Of a stretch of 26,236 nucleotides of DNA, positions 7,591-15,305 are shown piece by piece. The stretch lies in assembly GCA_047921455.1 (NCBI GenBank), contig JBLRWC010000035.1:1-26236 (forward strand). Reading direction: 5' to 3'. The DNA comes from XN24 sp047921455 (GTDB taxonomy: Bacteria; Pseudomonadota; Gammaproteobacteria; Steroidobacterales; XN24). The notes under the pieces are model-generated. The model did no database searches and had not been told where the DNA came from. It was given only the letters and a program-made list of their open reading frames with translations. The stretch's first letter is position 1. Each line of letters begins with the position of its first letter. The position numbers and the translations under genes were made by a program.

Positions 7591-9650
7591 AAAAGACCAT
7601 TCAAATCATCGTACTGCTTTGCCTGCCCCTGGCCGTCGCGGCGGACGAGGGCATGTGGACCATCGATAATTTCCCATCCGCCAGGGTGGCAGAAAGGTAC
7701 GGCATCGAGATCGATTCAAGCTGGTTACGCGCCGCACAGCTCGCGACCACGCGGCTGGAGAACGGCTGTACCGGCTCGTTCGTTTCGCCGGACGGACTGG
7801 TCCTGACGAACAACCATTGCATCTGGGGGTGCATCCGCAATCTCAGCAGCGCGGAACGCAACCTGTCCGACGAGGGTTTCATGGCCCGCGAACGGAGCGA
7901 GGAGCTGCAGTGCCCGGGGGAGCAGATCTCGGTACTGATCGGCCTGGAGGACGTGACGGCGAGCGTCACCAGCGCCGTGGCGGGGCTCGACGACAGCAAG
8001 GCGAATGACGCCCGCCGGGCCGAATTGACCCGGCTTGAGACGGCCTGCGAGGAAGCGTCGGGCCATGCGCTGAGCTGCGAGGCCGTGTCGCTTTACAACG
8101 GCGGGCAGTACTTCCTCCACCAGTACAAGCGCTATGACGACGTGCGCCTGGTGTTTGCGCCCGAGCTGGACATCGCGGCCTTCGGCGGCGACCCGGACAA
8201 TTTCAACTTCCCGCGCTGGTGTCTCGACATGTCCTTCCTGCGCGTCTACGAGGACGGCAAGCCGGCCGAGACGCCGCATCACCTGGCATGGCGCAAGGCG
8301 GGCCCCGCCGCGGCCGACCCGGTGCTGATCACCGGGCACCCGGGCCGCACCAACCGCTCGTTGACGATGTCCCAGCTCAGGATCCTGCGTGACATCCAGT
8401 ACCCGGATTTCCTGCTGCGCGCGGCCGAGCTGCGTGGCCGTATGCTTGAATGGCAGAAGACCGGGCCGGAGGCAGCGCGCGTGGTGCAGCAGCAGGTCCT
8501 CGGCCTCGAGAACGGCATCAAGGTGCGCTACAACCAGCTCAAGGCGCTGCACAACGAGGAAATGATGGCGCGCAAGGCGGCCGAGGAACTGGCGCTGCGG
8601 GAGAAGGTTGCCGCGGATGAAACGCTGCGGGCAGCTTACGGCGCAGCGTGGGACATCATCGATGGCGCGATGCAAACCTACCGCAACATGCACGACGAGC
8701 ACCTGTACATCGAGGGCAGCGTCGGCTTCCAGGGCGAGCTGTTCAGCTACGCGCGCACCCTCGTGCGCGGCACGGCTGAGCGCGAGCTGCCGAACAGCGA
8801 GCGTATGCGCGCCTACACCGATGCCGCCCTGGCGCAGGTCGAGCAGCGATTGCTTGCGGACCGGCCTGTCAGCAAGGACTACGACAAGCTCAGGCTGGCG
8901 TTCTCGCTGGCGAAGATGCGCGAGTGGCTCGGCCCCGACAGCAAGCACGTGCAGGCCGTGCTGGGCGCGGCCTCTCCGGAAGCCCGCGCGGCAGAGCTGG
9001 TGGACGGCAGCCGCCTCGATGAGCCGGCCTATCGTCGAGCCCTGTGGGAGGGCGGGGTAGCCGCGGTCCGGGCAAGCGAGGATCCGATGATCCGGCTTGC
9101 GCTCGACATCGACGCCGACGCGCGCGCCATCCGCAAGCGCTACGAGGACGAGGTCGAGGCGCCGCGCCGCCGGGGCGAGGGCATGATTGCCGACGCCCGG
9201 TTCGCGGTGTACGGCACCGACACGTATCCCGACGCCACCTTTACCCTGCGCGTGACCTACGGCGCCGTCGAGGGCTGGGAAGAGAAGGGTTCACCGGTGG
9301 ATCCCTTCACCCACACCCGCCGCCTGTTCGAGCGTGCCACCGGAGAACGGCCCTTCAGGCTGCCGGAGAGCTGGCTCGAGGCGCAGGCGCAGCTCGACCC
9401 GGACACGCCGTTCAATTTCGTCGCCACGACGGACATCACGGGGGGTAACTCCGGCAGCCCGATGCTCGCCGCGGACGGAGTGCTGGTCGGCCTTGCCTTT
9501 GATGGCAACATTCATTCCATCGCCGGGGATTACTGGTTTGATCCGGATTACAACCGGTCGGTGGGCGTGAATACTGCAATCATGCTCGAGGCCCTGGAGA
9601 TTGTGTACGGCGCGGACCACCTGCTGGAGGAGTTGACGCTCGTCGATTGA
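7587..9650 (+). CDS. S46 family serine dipeptidyl-peptidase (DPP7-like specificity)
   Basis: This 687-residue secreted peptidase starts with a GTG that overlaps the hydrolase stop; GGAG lies six bases upstream. Residues 1-19 form a Sec signal peptide (cleavage near AVAA-DEG). The chymotrypsin-like triad of family S46 is visible: His77 in LTNNHC, Asp204 in GGDPDNFNFPR and Ser622 in GGNSGSP. These enzymes remove dipeptides from peptide N-termini in the periplasm. In DPP11 an arginine 18 residues after the catalytic serine selects acidic P1 residues; here that position is Gly640 (FDGN), as in DPP7, which prefers hydrophobic P1 residues. The N-terminal motif EGMWTIDNFP is also standard. The length is close to the family norm of about 700. 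Confidence 0.93.
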   Translation: MKKTIQIIVLLCLPLAVAADEGMWTIDNFPSARVAERYGIEIDSSWLRAAQLATTRLENGCTGSFVSPDGLVLTNNHCIWGCIRNLSSAERNLSDEGFMARERSEELQCPGEQISVLIGLEDVTASVTSAVAGLDDSKANDARRAELTRLETACEEASGHALSCEAVSLYNGGQYFLHQYKRYDDVRLVFAPELDIAAFGGDPDNFNFPRWCLDMSFLRVYEDGKPAETPHHLAWRKAGPAAADPVLITGHPGRTNRSLTMSQLRILRDIQYPDFLLRAAELRGRMLEWQKTGPEAARVVQQQVLGLENGIKVRYNQLKALHNEEMMARKAAEELALREKVAADETLRAAYGAAWDIIDGAMQTYRNMHDEHLYIEGSVGFQGELFSYARTLVRGTAERELPNSERMRAYTDAALAQVEQRLLADRPVSKDYDKLRLAFSLAKMREWLGPDSKHVQAVLGAASPEARAAELVDGSRLDEPAYRRALWEGGVAAVRASEDPMIRLALDIDADARAIRKRYEDEVEAPRRRGEGMIADARFAVYGTDTYPDATFTLRVTYGAVEGWEEKGSPVDPFTHTRRLFERATGERPFRLPESWLEAQAQLDPDTPFNFVATTDITGGNSGSPMLAADGVLVGLAFDGNIHSIAGDYWFDPDYNRSVGVNTAIMLEALEIVYGADHLLEELTLVD

Positions 9651-9695
9651 GTTTGCGGCCATCCTGGCAATGACGGAGCGTGAGCCAGGGCAGGC

Positions 9696-10694
9696 TTACC
9701 AGGCATACGCATTGGGGGCTTCGCCGCCCGGGCCCGGGAAAATATCGTCAAGCGCCGCCAGGGTGCTCTCCTCGAGGTTTAGCTGGGTAGCACGCACCGC
9801 GCTTTCCAGCTGTTCGATGGTGCGCGGCCCGATGATCGGTGCGGTTACGACGGGGTTGTGCAGCAACCATGCCAGCGCCACCGTCGCGGGTTCTTCTCCG
9901 AGTTCGTCACACAAGGCCTCGTAGCGCTCCAGCTGCGGCCGCTTCGTCTCAATGTACTTTTGCATGCCTTCATCGACACGGCGGCCAGACTCGAGCTTGC
10001 GGAGCGCGCCGCCCAACAGGCCGCCGCCGAGCGGACTCCAGGGAATCAGCCCCAGGCCGTAGTGTCGGCAGGCGGGTATGACTTCAAGTTCCACCATGCG
10101 GTTATCAAGATGGTACGTACTCTGCTCGCTGACCAGCCCCATGCGGCCGCGGCGTGCCGCTTCCTGGCAGGCGGTGGCGATGTCCCAGCCAGCAAAGTTG
10201 GATGAGCCCACGTAGCTGATTTTTCCTTGTTGCACCAGTGAATCGAAGGCCTGCCAGGTCTCGTCCCAGGGACAATCCCGGTCGATGTGGTGCATCTGGT
10301 AGAGGTCGATATGATCCGTCTGCAGCCGCGCCATGCTGCGCTCGCAGTGCTTGCGGATCTTGTAGGCGGACAGGCCGGGACTGTCGCTGTTCGGCTCGGG
10401 GCGCGGGTAGACCTCCTTCATGGTGCCGTAGACCTTGGTCGCCAGCATCACCGCCTCGCGGCGACCATCGCCCAGCGCGAACCATTCACCGAGGATCCGC
10501 TCGGTCTCGCCGTGCTGCGCCGACCAGCCGTAGACATCGGCGGTATCGAAAAAATTGATGCCGAGCTCGAGCGCGCGATCCATGATCGCGAACGCGTCCT
10601 TGCGGTCAGTGTGCCACCCGAAGTTCATCGTGCCGAGGCAGAGGTTGCTGACGAGCAAGCCGTGCTTGCCGAGGCGCTTGTGTTGGACGTTCAT
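9696..10694 (-). CDS. Aldo/keto reductase
   Basis: This 332-residue NADPH-dependent oxidoreductase of the aldo/keto reductase superfamily reduces aldehydes or ketones in the cytoplasm. The catalytic tetrad can be read as Asp50 and Tyr55 in FFDTADVYG, Lys87 in ATKVYG and His135 in LYQMHHID. Later motifs typical of the fold are VGSSNFAGWDI, EQSTYHL and the cofactor-site IIGPRT. The frame stays open to 10757, but homology begins at the ATG at 10692-10694 (MNVQHKRLGKHGL). It is convergent with the S46 peptidase, with a 45-base gap, and is probably a single-gene unit read from the region 10695-10976. It looks closest to the oxidoreductase group that includes YajO and voltage-gated potassium channel beta-subunit-like proteins; the substrate is unknown. 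Confidence 0.92.
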   Translation of the reverse strand: MNVQHKRLGKHGLLVSNLCLGTMNFGWHTDRKDAFAIMDRALELGINFFDTADVYGWSAQHGETERILGEWFALGDGRREAVMLATKVYGTMKEVYPRPEPNSDSPGLSAYKIRKHCERSMARLQTDHIDLYQMHHIDRDCPWDETWQAFDSLVQQGKISYVGSSNFAGWDIATACQEAARRGRMGLVSEQSTYHLDNRMVELEVIPACRHYGLGLIPWSPLGGGLLGGALRKLESGRRVDEGMQKYIETKRPQLERYEALCDELGEEPATVALAWLLHNPVVTAPIIGPRTIEQLESAVRATQLNLEESTLAALDDIFPGPGGEAPNAYAW

Positions 10695-10976
10695 ATCTGG
10701 ACTCCAGCCGGCAAACCCGGCGGTGTTCTTCAAGGCAGTGGGGATAGAACTCGGCAAACGAGCCGAACCTTTTCCCGAACGTAACTGGGTTCATATTTCC
10801 TGCGCGCGGGATAGACAAAATATCCGCGCCATACTAGCAAACTGATGTGCTGTTGAAATGCGCGCACGTTCCAGGTTGACGGGAGCCAGGCTGCAGGCCG
10901 GCGGGAAGGGCAGAGCCAGTCTTGCGAGCGCGCGAGATGTTCGTATCGGCTGCTGATACAGTAGTTACTGGGATAC
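10695..10976. other. Intergenic region upstream of the aldo/keto reductase
   Basis: No coding sequence is supported in these 282 bases. The region should carry the promoter of the minus-strand reductase. One weak candidate on the minus strand is TTGTCT, a 17-base spacer and TATGAA, between about 10788 and 10819. It also holds the inverted repeat 10804-10829, listed separately. The plus-strand part from about 10850 to 10964 has in-frame stops and no visible kinase sequence, so the kinase fragment that follows has lost its front end. Confidence 0.4.
10804..10829. promoter_or_regulatory. Inverted repeat, possible operator of the aldo/keto reductase
   Basis: GCGCGGGATA (10804-10813) and TATCCGCGC (10821-10829) are inverted copies with one extra G in the left arm and a seven-base A-rich centre (gacaaaa). 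The site lies about 110-135 bases upstream of the reductase start and overlaps a weak promoter-like pair on the minus strand. A repressor or activator site would fit, but no regulator gene is adjacent, and a simple RNA hairpin is equally possible. Confidence 0.35.
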
Positions 10977-11371
10977 GTTTTCCGGCTGGAACTTGCGGTT
11001 CCCGAAAGAACGGTGCTGGCGCACGTCGATCCACGCAAGATCCAGCAGGTGCTGAACAATCTGCTCAGCAATGCCATCAAGTACTCCCACCAAGGCAGTA
11101 CCGTCCGAATTGGCCTTGAAACCACGCCTGACACCCTCCGGATCACGGTGCGGGACCAGGGTGAAGGCATCGCCGAGGAGGATATTCCAGGGCTGTTCCA
11201 GCCTTTCGCCCGGGCCAGCAAGCAGGGTACCTCCGGCGAGCGGAGCACCGGGCTCAGCCTTGCCATTGTGCGCCGCATCATAGAGGGGCATGGTGGGGCG
11301 TATACCTGGAACGCGCGCTGGGGAAGGGGTCGGCGTTCACCGTTGCGCTGCCATGCAGGACAGAAGCGTGA
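10977..11371 (+). pseudogene. Decayed histidine-kinase ATPase (HATPase_c) fragment
   Basis: The reading frame from about 10965 (after a TAG at 10962) encodes the second half of a kinase ATPase domain. The N box NNLLSNAIKYS and the G1 box DQGEGI are present, and the G2 region reads STGLSLAIV where GTGLGLAIV is expected, so two glycines are serine. After HGGAYTWNAR (near 11310) the frame fails; the expected ending GKGSAFTVALP is found in another frame and stops at the TGA at 11369-11371, which shows a frameshift around 11311-11320. There is no HisKA domain, sensor domain or start codon with a ribosome site upstream. It is therefore a truncated, frameshifted remnant. It lies 83 bases before kaiB and may be what is left of an older kinase of that locus. 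Confidence 0.75.
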
Positions 11372-11454
11372 CGTCCGTTCATGCCGACAACGGCGTGGTG
11401 CAGTAGAGTCTGGCAACGGTAACTGGAAGGATCTCGAGCGGGAGGGCAAAGGCG

Positions 11455-11760
11455 ATGAGCGGAGAACATGTCCTGCGCCTCTACGTGGCGGGCAAGACCG
11501 CGCGTGCCGAGCAGGCGATCGCCGACCTTAAACGCCTGTGCAAACAGGAGCTTGGCAGCCAGTACCGGGTAGAGGTCATCGATGTGCGTGACGATCCGTC
11601 GGCTGCGGAACGCCAGAAAATCCTCGCGACGCCGACCGTGATCAAGGAACTGCCGCTGCCGGTGCGCCGGGTCATTGGTGACCTGTCGCAAACGGAGCGA
11701 GTGCTGGTCGGCCTGGATCTCGTGAGAGTCGATGCAGACGGGATGTCTGACAGCGCATGA
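11455..11760 (+). CDS. kaiB: KaiB-like circadian clock / thioredoxin-fold protein
   Basis: This 101-residue protein matches KaiB from end to end: LRLYVAGKT at the first strand, VEVIDV in the middle, then ILATPT, LPLPVRR, IGDLS and VLVGLDL. In cyanobacteria KaiB switches fold and binds the KaiC ring to set the phosphorylation rhythm and output. In other bacteria KaiB homologues have been linked to stress responses. Residue patterns fit KaiB better than the KaiB-like N-domain of the kinase SasA. GGAGG (11441-11445) precedes the ATG by nine bases. The stop overlaps the start of the large sensor kinase (ATGA), so the two products are probably made together. No kaiC or kaiA is present in the window, so whether it acts in a clock is open. 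Confidence 0.93.
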   Translation: MSGEHVLRLYVAGKTARAEQAIADLKRLCKQELGSQYRVEVIDVRDDPSAAERQKILATPTVIKELPLPVRRVIGDLSQTERVLVGLDLVRVDADGMSDSA

Positions 11761-14700
11761 CTTCCCCGGCCTGCATCGTGGTCGTCGATGACAATGCTGC
11801 CGCGTTGAAGGCCACCGCGCGGTTGCTCGAGCGTGCCGGCTACCGGGTCCACGCGGCCGAGACGGGTCAGCGGGGGCTGGAGTTGATTCGCGAGCATACC
11901 CCCCAGCTGGTGTTGCTCGACGTGATGCTCCCCGACATCGGCGGGCCAGAGGTGCTCGCGCAAATCAAGTCGGACCCGCGCTTGCAGTCCAGTTCCGTGG
12001 TCTTTCTGAGCGCCACACGTACTGCGTCGGTGCATCAGGCCGGTGGCCTGGACGCGGGAGCGGAAGGTTACATGACCCGCCCTATTGCCAACGAGGAGTT
12101 GCTGGCCCGAGTGCGGTTGCACCTGCGCCAGCGGGAACTCACCGAGAGGTTGCGTGAGCAAGAGCTCCGGTTTCGCTCTCTCGTCGGCGGACTCCCGGAT
12201 GCCATCCTGGTCGTGTCCCCGGAGGGCGAGGTGCGCTATGCCAACCCCTCGGCTGAAGCCTTGTTTCAGCGGCCGAGCGAAGAGCTGCAGACGCTGCCTT
12301 TTGGCATCCCGATCGCGGCATTAGAGGCTGGGGAGCCACAGATTATTGAATTGTCGCGCAGCGAGTCGTCGCAGGTGATCGCGGAATTGCGCGTCTCCGA
12401 ATTGTGGTGGCAGAACAAGCCGGCCTGGATCGTGGCGTTGCACGACATCACGGAGCAGCGGGCGACACGAGACGCCCTGCATGCGAGCGAGCAGCGCTAC
12501 CGTGGCATGGTCGAGCATCTGCCCGATATCGTTTATGTCAACCGCAACGAGCAGATCACCTATATCAACCCTGCCGGCGTGAAGCTGCTGCGGGCTGAAT
12601 CGGAAGCTGACATTCTCGGGCACTCGCCATTTGAATTCATTCACCCGGATATCCACGATATGGTTCGTGAGCGTATTGCCCGCGCCAGGCGTGAGCCCAT
12701 GGTCAGTCCGGTAACGGAGAATACGCTGGTCGCGCTGGATGGGACGCACATTCCCGTGGACGTGACCGCGATTTCGTATCGTAGCGGCGAGCACATGGAC
12801 ATCCAGGTGATCGCCCGGGACATTACGTTGCGCAAGCAGGCCGAGGCCGAGCGCCGGGAACTGCTGGCGCGTGAGCGGGCGGCGCGGCAGGTGGCGGACG
12901 AGGCCAGCCACTACTACCGAGCACTGTTCGAGTCCGCACCGGGCTGCTACCTGGTGTTGACGCCGGGCATTTACGAGATCGTCGCCGTCAGCGAAGCCTA
13001 CCTGCGTGCGACCAATACGACCCGGGAGCAACTCGCTGGCCAGGAACTGTTCGAGGTTTTTCCCGACGACCCGGCCAGGCCGGACCCGGGCGCCGCCGCG
13101 CGGCTGCGCACCTCGCTGGAGCGCGTGACACGTGACAAGCGAGCGGACGTGATGGGGGTCGAGTGTTTCCCGATTCCACAACCGGAATCGCAGGGGGGCG
13201 GGTTCGAAGAGCGGTTCTGGAGTATTACGCACGCACCGGTCATGGCGCCCGACGGCAAAGTGGCCTTCATCATCCACCGGGTGGAGGACGTGACCGAATA
13301 CCTGCTGGCACTGCCGGACCAGGCAAGTGGCCGGCAATTCCTGGCGTCCCGTACCGAGATGATGGAGGCGGACATCGTGCTGCGCAGCCGCGAGCTCGAT
13401 GAAGCGCGGCGCAAGCTCGAGGAGAGCCAGGCCCTGTTGAGCATGGCGTCTGAGCTGTCACAGCTGGGCGCCTGGAGCATAGAGCTACCGGATTACACAG
13501 TGACGTGGACGGACAAGGTCTACCAGATACATGAATTGGCGGTTGGAACGGCGATCACGGTGGAGCGAGCGATCGATTGGTACGTGGGTGAGGACCGTGA
13601 AGCTATCCGCACGGCTTTCCATGCTTGCGTCGAGCGGGGGGTCCCGTACGATCTTGAGCTGCAGATCCTGACCGGGAGCGGCCGACTCGTCTGGGTCAGG
13701 ACAATGGGCGAAGCCGTGCGCGATGAGCAGGGCAATATTGCCAAGCTGCAGGGCACCCTCCAGGATATTTCGTACCGCAAGGAAGCCGAGGCGCGCGCGC
13801 TGGCCTTGGAAGAGAAGCTGACCGCTATGCTCGAGCGCATCGGTGAAGGTTTCATGGCGCTGGATGCTGAGCATCGCATCACTTACATCAACCGGGAAGT
13901 TGAGCGGATGATCGGCCAACCCCGGGAGGAACTTCTCGGGCGGAGTTTGCGGGAAGCCTTTACCTTAGCCGCTGGGTCGGATTTCGAGAAACAATATGAC
14001 CGCGTGATTCGGGACGCTACCCCCGTGATGTTCGAGGCGTACTACGAGCCGATCAAGGCCTGGGTCGAAGTACGCGCCTACCCGTCGGACGAAGGCGTGG
14101 CGATCTATTGCCGCGACGTCACCCGCGAACGCAAGCTGGAAGAAAAGGTCCAGCACTCGCAGCGGCTGGAAGCGGTGGGCCAGCTCACCGGGGGTGTGGC
14201 GCATGATTTCAATAACCTGCTTACCGTCATACTCGGCAATGCAGAGCTCCTGGGCGAGAAGCTCGGCGCTGACAGCTCGCTTGGGTCGCTTGCGGTGATG
14301 ATCTCGAAGTCCGCTCAGCGGGGTGCGAGGCTGACAAATGCCCTGCTGTCCTTCGCTCGGCGCCAGGCTCTCGATCCCGTCGCGGTGGATGTGAACGAGG
14401 TGGTGCGGGGTATGCATGACATGTTGCGCCGGACTCTGGCCGAGGACATTGACATTGAATTCCAGCTGGACGAAGGCCTGCATTCCGCGATGATCGATCC
14501 AGCCCAGCTCGAGAATGCCATCTTGAATTTATGTCTCAATGCGCGAGATGCCATGCCGCGCGGTGGCCGGCTCACCATCGAGACCGGCATGCAAGCGCTG
14601 CACACGGAGCATGTCGATCAACGGCTTGGCGTCAGCCCGGGGGAGTATGTCCTCGTGGCGGTGTCGGACACCGGCAGCGGCATCCCGACCGAGAATTTGC

Positions 14701-15305
14701 CGCGCGTGTTTGAACCTTTTTACACAACAAAGGAAAAGAGCAAGGGCACGGGCCTGGGCCTGGCAATGGTTTATGGCTTCGTGCGGCAGTCTGGCGGCCA
14801 GGTCAACGTATATTCCGAGGTGGGTGAAGGTACGACCGTCAAGATGTACCTGCCCCTGGCCGACCACGCGGCGGCACCGCGCGCCGAAGTGCCGGCGCTG
14901 GAGTCGCCGCGCGGGAGCGAAAAAATCCTGCTGGTCGAGGACGACGACATGGTACGCATGTACGCCGAAGAGCTACTGGCGAGCCTGGGTTATGACGTCA
15001 TAACCACGTCCAACGGACCGGAGGCTATTGCGATCCTCGAACAGGGTGGCGCGGTCGACCTGCTGTTCACCGACATCGTGATGCCGGGCGGCATGAACGG
15101 CCGCGAGCTGGCCGAGCGGGCACGGGTTCTGCGGCCCGGCCTCAAGGTGCTGTACACCTCCGGTTATACCGAGAACGCCATCATCCATCACGGACGCCTG
15201 GATGCCGGGGTGGACCTGTTGTCCAAGCCGTATCGGCGCGCAGAACTGGCGACCCGGATCCGCGCCGCGCTCGATCGAACTAGCAGTGGCGAGGCGCCGC
15301 AATGA
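11757..15305 (+). CDS. Hybrid sensor histidine kinase: REC - five PAS - HisKA - HATPase - REC
   Basis: The protein has 1182 residues. An N-terminal receiver (about 5-125) has the acidic pair Asp11-Asp12 and phospho-acceptor Asp55; the usual lysine of the K-P motif is Arg108. Five PAS-type segments follow at about 134-235, 241-355, 380-515, 560-680 and 685-795. The dimerisation domain has GGVAHDFNN with His816, and the ATPase domain has NLCLNARDAM, DTGSGIP and GTGLGLAMV. The C-terminal receiver (about 1055-1175) has Asp1106 in FTDIVMP and a normal KP motif. No membrane helix is seen, so sensing is probably cytoplasmic. The start overlaps kaiB and the end overlaps the EAL/GGDEF gene, both as ATGA. 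The N-terminal receiver suggests it is itself a target of another kinase. Signals cannot be told from sequence; bound haem or flavin in a PAS domain is possible. Confidence 0.92.
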   Translation: MTSPACIVVVDDNAAALKATARLLERAGYRVHAAETGQRGLELIREHTPQLVLLDVMLPDIGGPEVLAQIKSDPRLQSSSVVFLSATRTASVHQAGGLDAGAEGYMTRPIANEELLARVRLHLRQRELTERLREQELRFRSLVGGLPDAILVVSPEGEVRYANPSAEALFQRPSEELQTLPFGIPIAALEAGEPQIIELSRSESSQVIAELRVSELWWQNKPAWIVALHDITEQRATRDALHASEQRYRGMVEHLPDIVYVNRNEQITYINPAGVKLLRAESEADILGHSPFEFIHPDIHDMVRERIARARREPMVSPVTENTLVALDGTHIPVDVTAISYRSGEHMDIQVIARDITLRKQAEAERRELLARERAARQVADEASHYYRALFESAPGCYLVLTPGIYEIVAVSEAYLRATNTTREQLAGQELFEVFPDDPARPDPGAAARLRTSLERVTRDKRADVMGVECFPIPQPESQGGGFEERFWSITHAPVMAPDGKVAFIIHRVEDVTEYLLALPDQASGRQFLASRTEMMEADIVLRSRELDEARRKLEESQALLSMASELSQLGAWSIELPDYTVTWTDKVYQIHELAVGTAITVERAIDWYVGEDREAIRTAFHACVERGVPYDLELQILTGSGRLVWVRTMGEAVRDEQGNIAKLQGTLQDISYRKEAEARALALEEKLTAMLERIGEGFMALDAEHRITYINREVERMIGQPREELLGRSLREAFTLAAGSDFEKQYDRVIRDATPVMFEAYYEPIKAWVEVRAYPSDEGVAIYCRDVTRERKLEEKVQHSQRLEAVGQLTGGVAHDFNNLLTVILGNAELLGEKLGADSSLGSLAVMISKSAQRGARLTNALLSFARRQALDPVAVDVNEVVRGMHDMLRRTLAEDIDIEFQLDEGLHSAMIDPAQLENAILNLCLNARDAMPRGGRLTIETGMQALHTEHVDQRLGVSPGEYVLVAVSDTGSGIPTENLPRVFEPFYTTKEKSKGTGLGLAMVYGFVRQSGGQVNVYSEVGEGTTVKMYLPLADHAAAPRAEVPALESPRGSEKILLVEDDDMVRMYAEELLASLGYDVITTSNGPEAIAILEQGGAVDLLFTDIVMPGGMNGRELAERARVLRPGLKVLYTSGYTENAIIHHGRLDAGVDLLSKPYRRAELATRIRAALDRTSSGEAPQ

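Noticed and set aside
9651..9695. CCTGGC/GCCAGG as a terminator between the peptidase and the aldo/keto reductase
   Set aside because: Six base pairs, a 15-base loop and no T-run make it too weak to call.
11455..11760. SasA-type N-domain rather than KaiB
   Set aside because: The motifs ILATPT, IGDLS and VLVGLDL follow KaiB, and the protein ends before the kinase begins.
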